Below are positions 1-6,274 of a stretch of DNA of 6,833 nucleotides, one piece after another. Both the position numbers and the translations under genes were made by a program. Each line of letters starts with the position of its first letter. Position 1 is the first letter of the stretch. Under the pieces are notes generated by a model. That model did not search any database and was not told the origin of the DNA. It worked only from the letters and a program-made list of their open reading frames with translations. Origin of the DNA: Flavobacteriaceae bacterium (GTDB lineage: Bacteria > Bacteroidota > Bacteroidia > Flavobacteriales > Flavobacteriaceae); assembly GCA_016780435.1 (NCBI GenBank), contig JADHLU010000048.1, forward strand, positions 1 to 6,833. The letters run 5' to 3'.

Positions 1-2
1 AC

Positions 3-575
3 GACGTCATCGCCTATGCCGATCATAATCACATAGATCAGTTCGAAGTTTTAGGGCATTCAATGGGTGGCAAAACCGCTATGTTTTTGGCCACCGCTTA
101 TCCTGAACGCGTTCAAAAGGCCGTAATCGCCGATATAGCGCCAAAGTCGTACCCGCATCAGCACACCGAAATTTTAGATACCCTTTACGAACTAGATCAA
201 CAACAGTTTGAGCAGCGCAAAGAGGCCGAAGACTTTCTCGAGCCGCGCTTTGAGAGTCTTCAACTGCGTTATTTTTTGCTCAAAAATCTAGAGCGTACAG
301 CGGATAATGTGTTGCGCATTCGCTGCAATATCAGTCGCTTCAGAGAAGATCAAAGCACCGTAACTCAGGGGCTTGAACCCGAAATGCGCAGCGAACTAGA
401 CATCCTCTTTATACGCGGACTAGATTCGGGCTACATAAGCGACCAAGACCTGCCTCTTATCGCGCATCATTTTCCAAACTATCAAATGGAGTCTATTGCC
501 GATGCCGGACACTGGCTTCACGCCGAACAGCCCGAGGCTTTCGATGCGGCTGTAAGTCGCTTTTTTGATTTGTGA
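3..575 (+). CDS. YbfF-like alpha/beta-fold hydrolase (esterase), 5'-truncated
   Basis: The reading frame is open from the left edge to the TGA, giving the last 190 residues; about 65 N-terminal residues would be missing if the protein is near the 254 residues of E. coli YbfF. The ATG at 63 is not the start, because the codons before it complete the nucleophile elbow GHSMGG (visible Ser20). The segment VIADIAP follows (Asp44), then FIRGLDSGYI (Ser142), then AGHWLHAEQP (His170). Spacings Ser-Asp 24 and Ser-His 28 equal those I recall for the YbfF catalytic tetrad (Ser89, Asp113, Ser206, His234), so a cytosolic carboxyl- or thioester hydrolase of the YbfF type is likely. The natural substrate is unknown. 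The gene ends in a hairpin with a T-tract, so it is probably the last gene of an upstream operon rather than part of the tig cluster. Confidence 0.85.
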   Translation, partial: DVIAYADHNHIDQFEVLGHSMGGKTAMFLATAYPERVQKAVIADIAPKSYPHQHTEILDTLYELDQQQFEQRKEAEDFLEPRFESLQLRYFLLKNLERTADNVLRIRCNISRFREDQSTVTQGLEPEMRSELDILFIRGLDSGYISDQDLPLIAHHFPNYQMESIADAGHWLHAEQPEAFDAAVSRFFDL

Positions 576-600
576 GCCGTAGCGAAATAACCTAATTTTG
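569..600 (+). promoter_or_regulatory. Bacteroidota-type promoter for tig
   Basis: A TTTG at 569-572 and TAATTTTG at 593-600 are separated by 20 bp. This matches the Bacteroidota sigma-factor consensus (TTTG or TTG, about 19-21 bp, TAnnTTTG) at every defined -7 position. Transcription would begin near 606-608, leaving a leader of roughly 24 nt before the tig ATG. The -33 element lies in the last codons of the hydrolase gene. Confidence 0.6.
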
Positions 601-613
601 CGGCTCGTTTTTT
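573..613 (+). terminator. Putative intrinsic terminator of the hydrolase gene
   Basis: GAGCCG at 574-579 pairs perfectly with CGGCTC at 601-606, and U580-G600 and A581-U599 can extend the stem inward. A run of six T follows at 608-613. The stop codon of the hydrolase lies at the base of the stem. The loop is long (about 17-21 nt), which weakens the call. The 3' arm overlaps the tig promoter region. Confidence 0.5.
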
Positions 614-630
614 AACCCCTTCAAGGACTC

Positions 631-1947
631 ATGGAGATTAGCAAAAAAGAACTCAATGCATTACATGCGGTGTTGACCGTAACCGTTTCTCAAAACGACT
701 ACCAAGAGAAGGTAGACACCTTACTCAAAGACTACCGCAAGCGCGCAGCCATTCCCGGATTTAGAAAAGGACAGGTACCCATGTCTTTGATCAAAAAACA
801 ATACGAGCAAGGCGTAAAGGCTGAAGAGGTCAATAAACTCTTACAGAATGCCATCAGCGACTATATTCAGAAAGAAAAGTTAGACCTACTGGGCAACGTT
901 CTTCCCAAAGAAGTAGAAGACTTTGACTGGAATCGCGAACCCTTAAACTTTGAATTTGAAATTGGGCTTGCTCCTGATTTTGAACCGGCCTTTCCATCTA
1001 AGAAAACCCTCATCCAATACGAGATCACGGTCTCAGACAAGAGCCTCAAGGAGCAGGTTGAGCGTCTCAGAAACCAATACGGCACCCTAGAGACCAAGCC
1101 TGAAGTAACCTCAGACACCGAAATAGCCGCAACGGTTACGGTTGAAGAGCAAACCAACCGTGCAACCTTTAGCGTAAAAGACCTTAAGGGAAAGAAGAAT
1201 CAATCGGCTTTCATCGGTAAAAAGGTAGGCGATACGGTAGCGCTTAGCACCAAAGGCTTGTTTGAAGAAACGCATGTTTTGGCGCGTGTTTTAGGAATGC
1301 CAAAAGAACAAGTAGAGAAGCTAAATGCAACGGCTGAGTTTAACCTTGAAGAGGTCAACTTGAGAACACCGGCTGCCTTAGACCAGGCGTTTTTTGACAA
1401 ATTATTTGGTCCTGATAAGGTGAAGTCTGAAGCAGAAATGAAAGAGCGCATCAAAGTAGATTCTGAGGCGCAGTTCGAGCAGCAGTCTGATCAGAAATTG
1501 ATGAACGATGTCACTGAAAAATTGATTGAAGAGACCAAATTCGACTTGCCTAAAGCGTTTTTGATCCGCTGGATGCAACACGGGGGCGAAAATCCGCTAA
1601 CCGAAGCAGAGGCGATTGAAGAATACGAAAGAACAGAGAAAGGTATCCGCTATCAGCTCATCGAATCGAAGCTCATCGCGCAAAACGATATAAAGATTGC
1701 ATTCGAAGACCTCAAAGAATTCACCAAAGGATACGTAGCTAGCCAAATGGCACAATTTGGAAGAATGAACCCTACTGAAGAAGAACTCGAGTCTATTTCG
1801 GCTTCGATCATGCAGAATGAAGAAGAAGTGAGGCGTCTTTCTGGCCAGTTAATCAACGAGCGCATTCTTGAGTTGTTCAAAGAAAAAGCCAAGCTCAAAA
1901 AGAAAAAGGTCACCTTCGAAGAATTCATGAAAGAGGCCTACGCCTAA
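631..1947 (+). CDS. tig: Trigger factor, ribosome-associated chaperone
   Basis: The 438-residue protein has the usual trigger-factor length (E. coli 432). The N-terminal ribosome-binding domain (about 1-115) carries the signature loop GFRKGQVP at residues 43-50, which contacts the ribosome at the peptide exit tunnel. The middle segment (about 150-243) sits where the FKBP-type prolyl isomerase domain belongs but lacks the recognisable FKBP glycine and aromatic motifs; only a remnant, AFIGKKVGDTV, is visible, so isomerase activity is doubtful. The helical C-terminal substrate-cradling domain (about 245-438) begins with FFDKLFG and ends in a lysine-rich tail. The ATG lies 30 nt after the -7 element of the upstream promoter and begins directly with the conserved N-terminal strand. 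The tig-clpP-clpX order is conserved in many bacteria and supports the call. Confidence 0.96.
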   Translation: MEISKKELNALHAVLTVTVSQNDYQEKVDTLLKDYRKRAAIPGFRKGQVPMSLIKKQYEQGVKAEEVNKLLQNAISDYIQKEKLDLLGNVLPKEVEDFDWNREPLNFEFEIGLAPDFEPAFPSKKTLIQYEITVSDKSLKEQVERLRNQYGTLETKPEVTSDTEIAATVTVEEQTNRATFSVKDLKGKKNQSAFIGKKVGDTVALSTKGLFEETHVLARVLGMPKEQVEKLNATAEFNLEEVNLRTPAALDQAFFDKLFGPDKVKSEAEMKERIKVDSEAQFEQQSDQKLMNDVTEKLIEETKFDLPKAFLIRWMQHGGENPLTEAEAIEEYERTEKGIRYQLIESKLIAQNDIKIAFEDLKEFTKGYVASQMAQFGRMNPTEEELESISASIMQNEEEVRRLSGQLINERILELFKEKAKLKKKKVTFEEFMKEAYA

Positions 1948-1955
1948 TTTTAAAG

Positions 1956-1963
1956 TATCTTTG
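1956..1963 (+). promoter_or_regulatory. Candidate -7 element for a clpP(X) promoter
   Basis: TATCTTTG matches TAnnTTTG exactly and lies 31 nt before the clpP ATG, the same distance as the tig and GH3 promoters here. No TTG is found 17-23 bp upstream, so the -33 element is missing or weak. No terminator is seen in the 47-bp tig-clpP gap, so clpPX is probably transcribed both from tig and possibly from this site. Confidence 0.35.
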
Positions 1964-1994
1964 AAAGAAGCACTAACAAGCCCATTTAAGCAGC

Positions 1995-2678
1995 ATGGAT
2001 TATCAAAAAGAGTTTAAAAAATTTGCCATTCAAGATCAGGGAATCAACTCGCTCTACTACGATCAAATCGTTTCGAGCATGTATCCCATGGCCATGACAC
2101 CAAATATTATAGAAGAGCGGCAAATGAACATTGCCATATTCGATGTGTTTTCTAGGCTGATGATGGACCGCATCATCTTCTTAGGAACAGCCGTAAACGA
2201 TCAAGTAGCCAACATCATTCAGGCGCAATTGTTGTTCCTAGAAAGCACCGACTCTACAAAAGACATTCAGATCTACATCAATTCTCCAGGCGGAAGCGTT
2301 TACGCGGGTCTCGGTATTTACGACACTATGCAGTTTATACGACCCGATGTGGCCACCATATGCACCGGTATTGCAGCTTCCATGGCCGCCGTATTGCTCT
2401 GTGCAGGTGCAGAGGGTAAGCGAAGCGGGCTTGAGCATTCAAGAGTAATGATTCACCAGCCGCTAGGCGGAGCACAAGGCCAAGCGTCAGACATTGAAAT
2501 TACCGCTCGAGAAATATTAAAGCTCAAAGACGAGCTCTATGAGATCATTGCCAAGCACAGTAAGCAACCCTTTGACAAGGTCTATCAAGACAGTGACCGC
2601 GACTACTGGATGCGTGCAGAGGCCGCCAAAGAATACGGAATGATCGATGAGATTCTATCACGTCAACCAAGCAGCTAA
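1995..2678 (+). CDS. clpP: ATP-dependent Clp protease proteolytic subunit ClpP
   Basis: The 227-residue serine peptidase forms the barrel-shaped proteolytic chamber used with ClpX. The catalytic triad is visible as Ser129 (in GIAASMAAV), His154 (in VMIHQP) and Asp203 (in DRDYWM). The spacings of 25 and 49 residues are identical to E. coli ClpP. The substrate-binding strand is INSPGGSVYAGLGIYDTM (96-113). About 32 residues precede the start of the E. coli mature numbering; this leader (starting MDYQKEFKKF) resembles that of other flavobacterial ClpPs as I remember them and may be processed. Met32 and Met34 are possible later starts, but the conserved leader favours 1995. The residue after the catalytic Ser-Met is Ala where E. 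coli has Gly. clpX follows after 9 bp, so the two are almost certainly cotranscribed. Confidence 0.97.
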   Translation: MDYQKEFKKFAIQDQGINSLYYDQIVSSMYPMAMTPNIIEERQMNIAIFDVFSRLMMDRIIFLGTAVNDQVANIIQAQLLFLESTDSTKDIQIYINSPGGSVYAGLGIYDTMQFIRPDVATICTGIAASMAAVLLCAGAEGKRSGLEHSRVMIHQPLGGAQGQASDIEITAREILKLKDELYEIIAKHSKQPFDKVYQDSDRDYWMRAEAAKEYGMIDEILSRQPSS

Positions 2679-2687
2679 AAGCCATTC

Positions 2688-3926
2688 ATGAGCGCTGACA
2701 CACTTCAATGCTCCTTTTGCGGGCGCAAAAAACAAGAAACAAATCTGCTGATAGCGGGGATCGATGCGCACATATGTGACGACTGCATCGAGCAGGCCTA
2801 TCACATTGTTGCTGAAGAGCAAAAAGGACGTCAGAAAGAGAGCATAGAAGAGGCTTTTGAACTGCGAAAGCCCAAAGACATTAAGGCCTTTTTAGACGAG
2901 TACGTTATTGGTCAAGAAAAGACCAAGCGTGTGCTTTCAGTGGCGGTGTACAATCACTACAAGAGATTACTCAAGCCTACCTCTAAAGACGAAATTGAAA
3001 TTCAGAAGAGCAATGTCATGATGGTCGGTCAGACCGGAACCGGAAAAACACTTGTAGCCAAGACGATCGCCAAGCTATTGCATGTGCCTTTAGCCATTGT
3101 TGATGCAACCGTGCTCACCGAAGCGGGTTACGTAGGCGAAGACGTGGAGAGCATTTTAACTCGGTTGCTGCAAGCTGCTGATTACGATCTAGAGAAGGCT
3201 CAAAGGGGCATCGTATTCATCGATGAAATTGACAAGATCGCGCGTAAGAGTGACAATCCGTCTATCACACGAGATGTCTCCGGCGAAGGTGTGCAGCAAG
3301 GTTTACTCAAGTTACTTGAGGGAACGACCGTTAATGTTCCACCTAAGGGCGGACGAAAGCATCCCGATCAAAAATTTATAGAAGTAGACACGTCGAACAT
3401 TCTCTTTATCGCCGCCGGTGCGTTTGATGGAATTGAGCGACACATCTCCCAGCGATTGAACCGTCAAGCGGTAGGATATAGCAGCGCAGTGAAAAAAGAC
3501 CGTATCGACGCCGAAAACCTGCTGCAGTACATCACCCCTAGAGATCTGAAGAGCTTTGGGCTGATTCCAGAGATTATTGGACGACTACCGGTCTTGACCC
3601 ATATGGACCCTCTAGACCGAGAAAGCCTACTCTTGATTTTGAGTCAACCTAAAAACGCGCTGCTTAAGCAGTACGAGAGGCTATTTGAGATAGACGGAAT
3701 TCAGTTAGAGATCGACGAAGAAGCCAAAGGCTACATTGTCGACAAGGCGCTAGAGTACAAGCTGGGCGCTCGTGGTCTAAGAACGCTTTGCGAGGCGATG
3801 TTTACAGACGCTATGTTCGAAATGCCTTCGGGAGAGCTCAAGCAACTAAAAGTTGACAAGGCCTACGTTGAAGCGCAACTTGAAACGCATTCAAAATCGC
3901 TGAGCACGCTTAAAGCTGCTTCATAA
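2688..3926 (+). CDS. clpX: ATP-dependent protease ATPase subunit ClpX
   Basis: This 412-residue AAA+ unfoldase recognises, unfolds and threads substrates into ClpP. The N-terminal zinc-binding domain has Cys8, Cys11, Cys30 and Cys33 in CxxC pairs. Walker A is GQTGTGKT (114-121) and Walker B IVFIDEID (175-182). The pore-1 loop is GYVGED (147-152) and the RKH pore loop is at 223-225. The arginine-finger region is [11 protein letters not shown] (292-302, Arg299) and sensor 2 is GARGLR (360-365). The position of the E. coli ClpP-docking IGF tripeptide reads VGY (262-264). Length and motif order are those of a complete, active ClpX. It starts 9 bp after clpP with no Shine-Dalgarno sequence. Its last 17 bp are antisense to the end of the GH3 gene. 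Confidence 0.97.
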   Translation: MSADTLQCSFCGRKKQETNLLIAGIDAHICDDCIEQAYHIVAEEQKGRQKESIEEAFELRKPKDIKAFLDEYVIGQEKTKRVLSVAVYNHYKRLLKPTSKDEIEIQKSNVMMVGQTGTGKTLVAKTIAKLLHVPLAIVDATVLTEAGYVGEDVESILTRLLQAADYDLEKAQRGIVFIDEIDKIARKSDNPSITRDVSGEGVQQGLLKLLEGTTVNVPPKGGRKHPDQKFIEVDTSNILFIAAGAFDGIERHISQRLNRQAVGYSSAVKKDRIDAENLLQYITPRDLKSFGLIPEIIGRLPVLTHMDPLDRESLLLILSQPKNALLKQYERLFEIDGIQLEIDEEAKGYIVDKALEYKLGARGLRTLCEAMFTDAMFEMPSGELKQLKVDKAYVEAQLETHSKSLSTLKAAS

Positions 3927-5430
3927 ATTGAAGCAATTCTTCTAGGTAAGCCCTTGAATTGGTTAGCCTAGGTATTTTGTGCTGACCACCCACCTTTTCT
4001 TTCGATTTTAACCACTGATAAAACAGACCCTCAGGAGCCACACGTATGACCGGCATTTTTAAGGTGATGTCTGACTGTCGCTTGGCTTCGTAATCAGAGT
4101 TCAGGTGCTTCAGTGCGTCGTCAAGCACCAGGGTAAATCGCTTCAGATCATTCGGAGGGGTTCTAAACTCAATAATCCACTCGTGAGCACCCTTTTCGTT
4201 TTCACTCATATAGATAGGTGCTGCTGTATAATCTGTTAACGAAGCTGCGGTTTGTTCGCAAGCCGTTCTCAGTGCCTGTTCGGCATTTTCTACGATGAGT
4301 TCTTCTCCAAATGCATTGATGTAGTGCTTGGTGCGTCCCGTAATTTTTATGCGAAACGGAGAAAGCGAAGTGAATCGCACCGTATCTCCTATGATATAGC
4401 GCCATAGGCCCGCATTGGTAGTGATCACCATGGCGTAATTTACCCCCATCACCACCTCCCACAATGGGATGGCCTTGGGCTGCTCTGAATCTAGTGTGTT
4501 CACATCTATAAACTCATAGAAAATACCGTAGTCGAGCATGAGCAAGAGGTCGTTGTGGTAGTTACGGTCTTGAATGGCGAAAAATCCCTCAGAGGCATTG
4601 TAGATCTCGTAATACTTAAAATTTACTCGAGGCAATAGCTTCTCGTATTGGGCACGGTATGGGGTGAAGCTCACTCCGCCGTGAAAGTACACCTCAAGAT
4701 GTTCCCAGACTTCAAACAGATCAGCAGCCCCAGAATCTTCTTTTAACTCGGTGAGTAAAACAAGCATCCAAGAGGGAACACCAGCAAGCGAGGTAACATT
4801 CTCTTTGGTACTTTCTGCAATTATCGCCTTCAACTTCTCTTCCCAATTAGACATGAGCGAAACCCGGTTACTCGGGGTGCTGCTGTATTCAGCCCATTTG
4901 GGTAGGTTGTCAATAAGAATGGCCGAGAGGTCTCCGAAATACGATCCGTTCTCTTTGTAGAGCTCTTTACTACCTCCCAACCTCAAGCTTTTTCCGGTGA
5001 AGAGCTTTGAGTTTTCATTATTGTTCAAATAAAGAGAGAGCAAGTCTTTTCCCGACTTGTAGTGACAGTCATCTAGGGCCTCCTGACTAACCGGAATAAA
5101 CTTACTCTTGGCATTAGTTGTTCCGCTGCTCTTGGCAAACCACTTAATGGGGGTTGGCCAAAAAAGTTGCTGCTCTCCCTCTCTACAGCGTTGTATGAGC
5201 GGAGCCAAGTCTTCGTAGTAACTTAAAGGAACCTGTCTTGCAAATTGCTCGTAGTTGGTTATTTCTTCAAAGTGATAGCGCCTTCCGACCTCCGTATCCA
5301 CAGCCATGTCGACCAATTTGAGCAACAATTCGTGCTGCACATCAGCCGGATACTTGACAAAAAGTTCAATCTGGTGCAAGCGCTTTTTGAGTAACCAGGA
5401 GGCAATTGAATTGAAGAGGGGCAGGTTCAT
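3910..5430 (-). CDS. GH3 (auxin-responsive promoter) family adenylating enzyme
   Basis: The 506-residue protein belongs to the GH3 branch of the ANL acyl-adenylating superfamily; plant members join amino acids to acyl hormones via an acyl-AMP. ANL-like motifs appear in order: the phosphate loop [17 protein letters not shown] (99-115), YNASEGFFA (277-285) at the adenine-binding position, the GDTVRF segment (348-353), the hinge region [16 protein letters not shown] (363-378), and a C-terminal GGQHKIPR (481-488) whose Lys485 could be the catalytic lysine. A longer frame reaches 5472, but Met at 5430 begins [17 protein letters not shown], the usual N-terminus of Bacteroidota homologues as I remember them, and sits 29 nt from a -7 element that the longer form would include in coding sequence. 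There is no signal peptide. The substrate in bacteria is unknown, and neighbours give no hint. Confidence 0.88.
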   Translation of the reverse strand: MNLPLFNSIASWLLKKRLHQIELFVKYPADVQHELLLKLVDMAVDTEVGRRYHFEEITNYEQFARQVPLSYYEDLAPLIQRCREGEQQLFWPTPIKWFAKSSGTTNAKSKFIPVSQEALDDCHYKSGKDLLSLYLNNNENSKLFTGKSLRLGGSKELYKENGSYFGDLSAILIDNLPKWAEYSSTPSNRVSLMSNWEEKLKAIIAESTKENVTSLAGVPSWMLVLLTELKEDSGAADLFEVWEHLEVYFHGGVSFTPYRAQYEKLLPRVNFKYYEIYNASEGFFAIQDRNYHNDLLLMLDYGIFYEFIDVNTLDSEQPKAIPLWEVVMGVNYAMVITTNAGLWRYIIGDTVRFTSLSPFRIKITGRTKHYINAFGEELIVENAEQALRTACEQTAASLTDYTAAPIYMSENEKGAHEWIIEFRTPPNDLKRFTLVLDDALKHLNSDYEAKRQSDITLKMPVIRVAPEGLFYQWLKSKEKVGGQHKIPRLTNSRAYLEELLQFMKQL

Positions 5431-5444
5431 AAATTGTATCTTTA
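5411..5444 (+). promoter_or_regulatory. Candidate promoter for the DUF2797 gene
   Basis: TTG at 5411-5413 is followed after 23 bp by TATCTTTA (5437-5444), which matches the -7 consensus except for the last base. The spacer is at the long end of the accepted range and the -33 element lies inside the GH3 gene. Start would be near 5451, about 29 nt before the ATG at 5480. Confidence 0.35.
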
Positions 5445-5469
5445 GGCTACTTAGTTTACCAAAGATACA
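5435..5469. repeat. 9-bp inverted repeat in the divergent GH3/DUF2797 spacer
   Basis: TGTATCTTT (5435-5443) and AAAGATACA (5461-5469) are exact reverse complements separated by 17 bp. Each arm contains a -7-like element, pointing inward toward each other. It could be an operator or simply two similar promoters placed symmetrically. Confidence 0.6.
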
Positions 5470-5491
5470 CACAGGGCCTATGCTTTATCAA
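5460..5491 (-). promoter_or_regulatory. Bacteroidota-type promoter for the GH3 gene
   Basis: Read on the - strand, TTG (5491-5489) is followed after 21 bp by TATCTTTG (5467-5460), a full match to the -7 consensus. The start site would be near 5453-5455, giving a leader of about 24 nt before the ATG at 5430. The -33 element lies inside the first codons of the divergent DUF2797 gene. Confidence 0.55.
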
Positions 5492-6274
5492 GGAGTATTA
5501 ACCAAAATGGAAACCGAACCGACGGCCACCATTAACTACTTTCTGCATTTAGGCGAAGAATTTGTCAAGCTTAATGACTGCCTTGGAAAAACCCTTCGCT
5601 TTACCCATTTGGGCTACCACTGCCTTAGCTGCGGAGATGACGCCGCCATTTTCAAGCAAGGCTTTTGCAAGAAATGCTTTTTTGAATCAGCCAAGGCAGG
5701 CTCATGGATCTTGAAACCCGAGGAGAGCAAGGCCCACCTCGGCATAGCCGATCGCGATCTAGAGTACGAGCAGCGCATGCAGCTGCAGCCTCATATGGTC
5801 TACCTTTCAAATACCGGAGCCATTAAGGTAGGCGTGACGCGAAAAAGTCAAGTTCCAACAAGATGGATCGATCAGGGGGCCCATCAAGCGATGGCCGTAC
5901 TCGAAGTCCCCAATCGCTATCTGGCCGGAGTAGCCGAAGTCGCCCTCAAACAACACATCAGCGACAAAACGCAGTGGAAAGCCATGCTTTCTCAAGAAGA
6001 AAAGCCAAGAGACCTTCTTCAGCAGTTTCAGGCACTAAAAGATTACCTACCTGAGGAGGTTAAACCCTACATCATTGGCTCACCTACACTGGAGGAATTT
6101 AACTTTCCGTATACACCAACAGGAACACTTGGTGGCCGACAAAGTTTAAGCACCGAACAGCCCTTAACTGGGGTATTAAAGGGCATAAAGGGGCAGTATC
6201 TTATCTTCGAAGACCTCAGCGTAATTAACCTGCGCTCTTATGAGGGGTATGTGGTAGGGCTAGATATTTACTAG
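5480..6274 (+). CDS. DUF2797 family zinc-knuckle protein, possibly GIY-YIG-like
   Basis: The 264-residue protein is of unknown function. I place it in DUF2797 from its pattern. An N-terminal beta-rich segment starts MLYQGVLTKM. A CxxC pair (Cys48, Cys51) and a second pair (Cys63, Cys66, in QGFCKKCFFE) probably bind one zinc. The best-conserved core, from VYLSNTGAIKVGVTRKS (107-123) through PTRWIDQGA (126-134) to AEVALKQHISDKTQW (152-166), comes next. A C-terminal beta-like segment (231-264) closes the protein. The order Tyr108, KVG (116-118), Arg128, Glu153 resembles the residues of GIY-YIG and T5orf172 nucleases, but this is inference. The frame extends upstream to 5306 inside the GH3 gene; Met at 5480 is chosen because homologues as I remember them start with a similar YQGVL. 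A later Met at 5507 is less likely. No membrane segments or signal peptide are seen. Confidence 0.85.
   Translation: MLYQGVLTKMETEPTATINYFLHLGEEFVKLNDCLGKTLRFTHLGYHCLSCGDDAAIFKQGFCKKCFFESAKAGSWILKPEESKAHLGIADRDLEYEQRMQLQPHMVYLSNTGAIKVGVTRKSQVPTRWIDQGAHQAMAVLEVPNRYLAGVAEVALKQHISDKTQWKAMLSQEEKPRDLLQQFQALKDYLPEEVKPYIIGSPTLEEFNFPYTPTGTLGGRQSLSTEQPLTGVLKGIKGQYLIFEDLSVINLRSYEGYVVGLDIY

Noticed and set aside
63..575. ATG at 63 as the start of the hydrolase gene
   Set aside because: The frame is open upstream to the edge and the codons just before complete the GHSMGG nucleophile elbow, so the Met is internal.
3942..3978. Intrinsic terminator after clpX
   Set aside because: The stem is only CTAGG/CCTAG plus short bulged pairs, with four T after it, and lies in GH3 coding sequence; too weak to annotate.
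4202..4462. Open frames on either strand inside tig, clpP, GH3, DUF2797 and YhhQ
   Set aside because: All are out-of-frame or antisense shadows of well-supported genes and show no recognisable domains.
5431..5472. Longer GH3 protein starting at 5472
   Set aside because: The extra 14 residues have no resemblance to the family N-terminus and would cover the -7 element and predicted start site of its own promoter.
5306..5479. Longer DUF2797 protein starting at 5306
   Set aside because: This stretch is antisense to the GH3 N-terminal coding region, and its translation shows no family similarity.
5490..5509. AAGGAG 11 nt before ATG 5507 as a Shine-Dalgarno deciding a later DUF2797 start
   Set aside because: The purines encode the Gln-Gly of YQGVL at the protein's N-terminus, and this lineage seldom uses Shine-Dalgarno sequences; spacing is also long.
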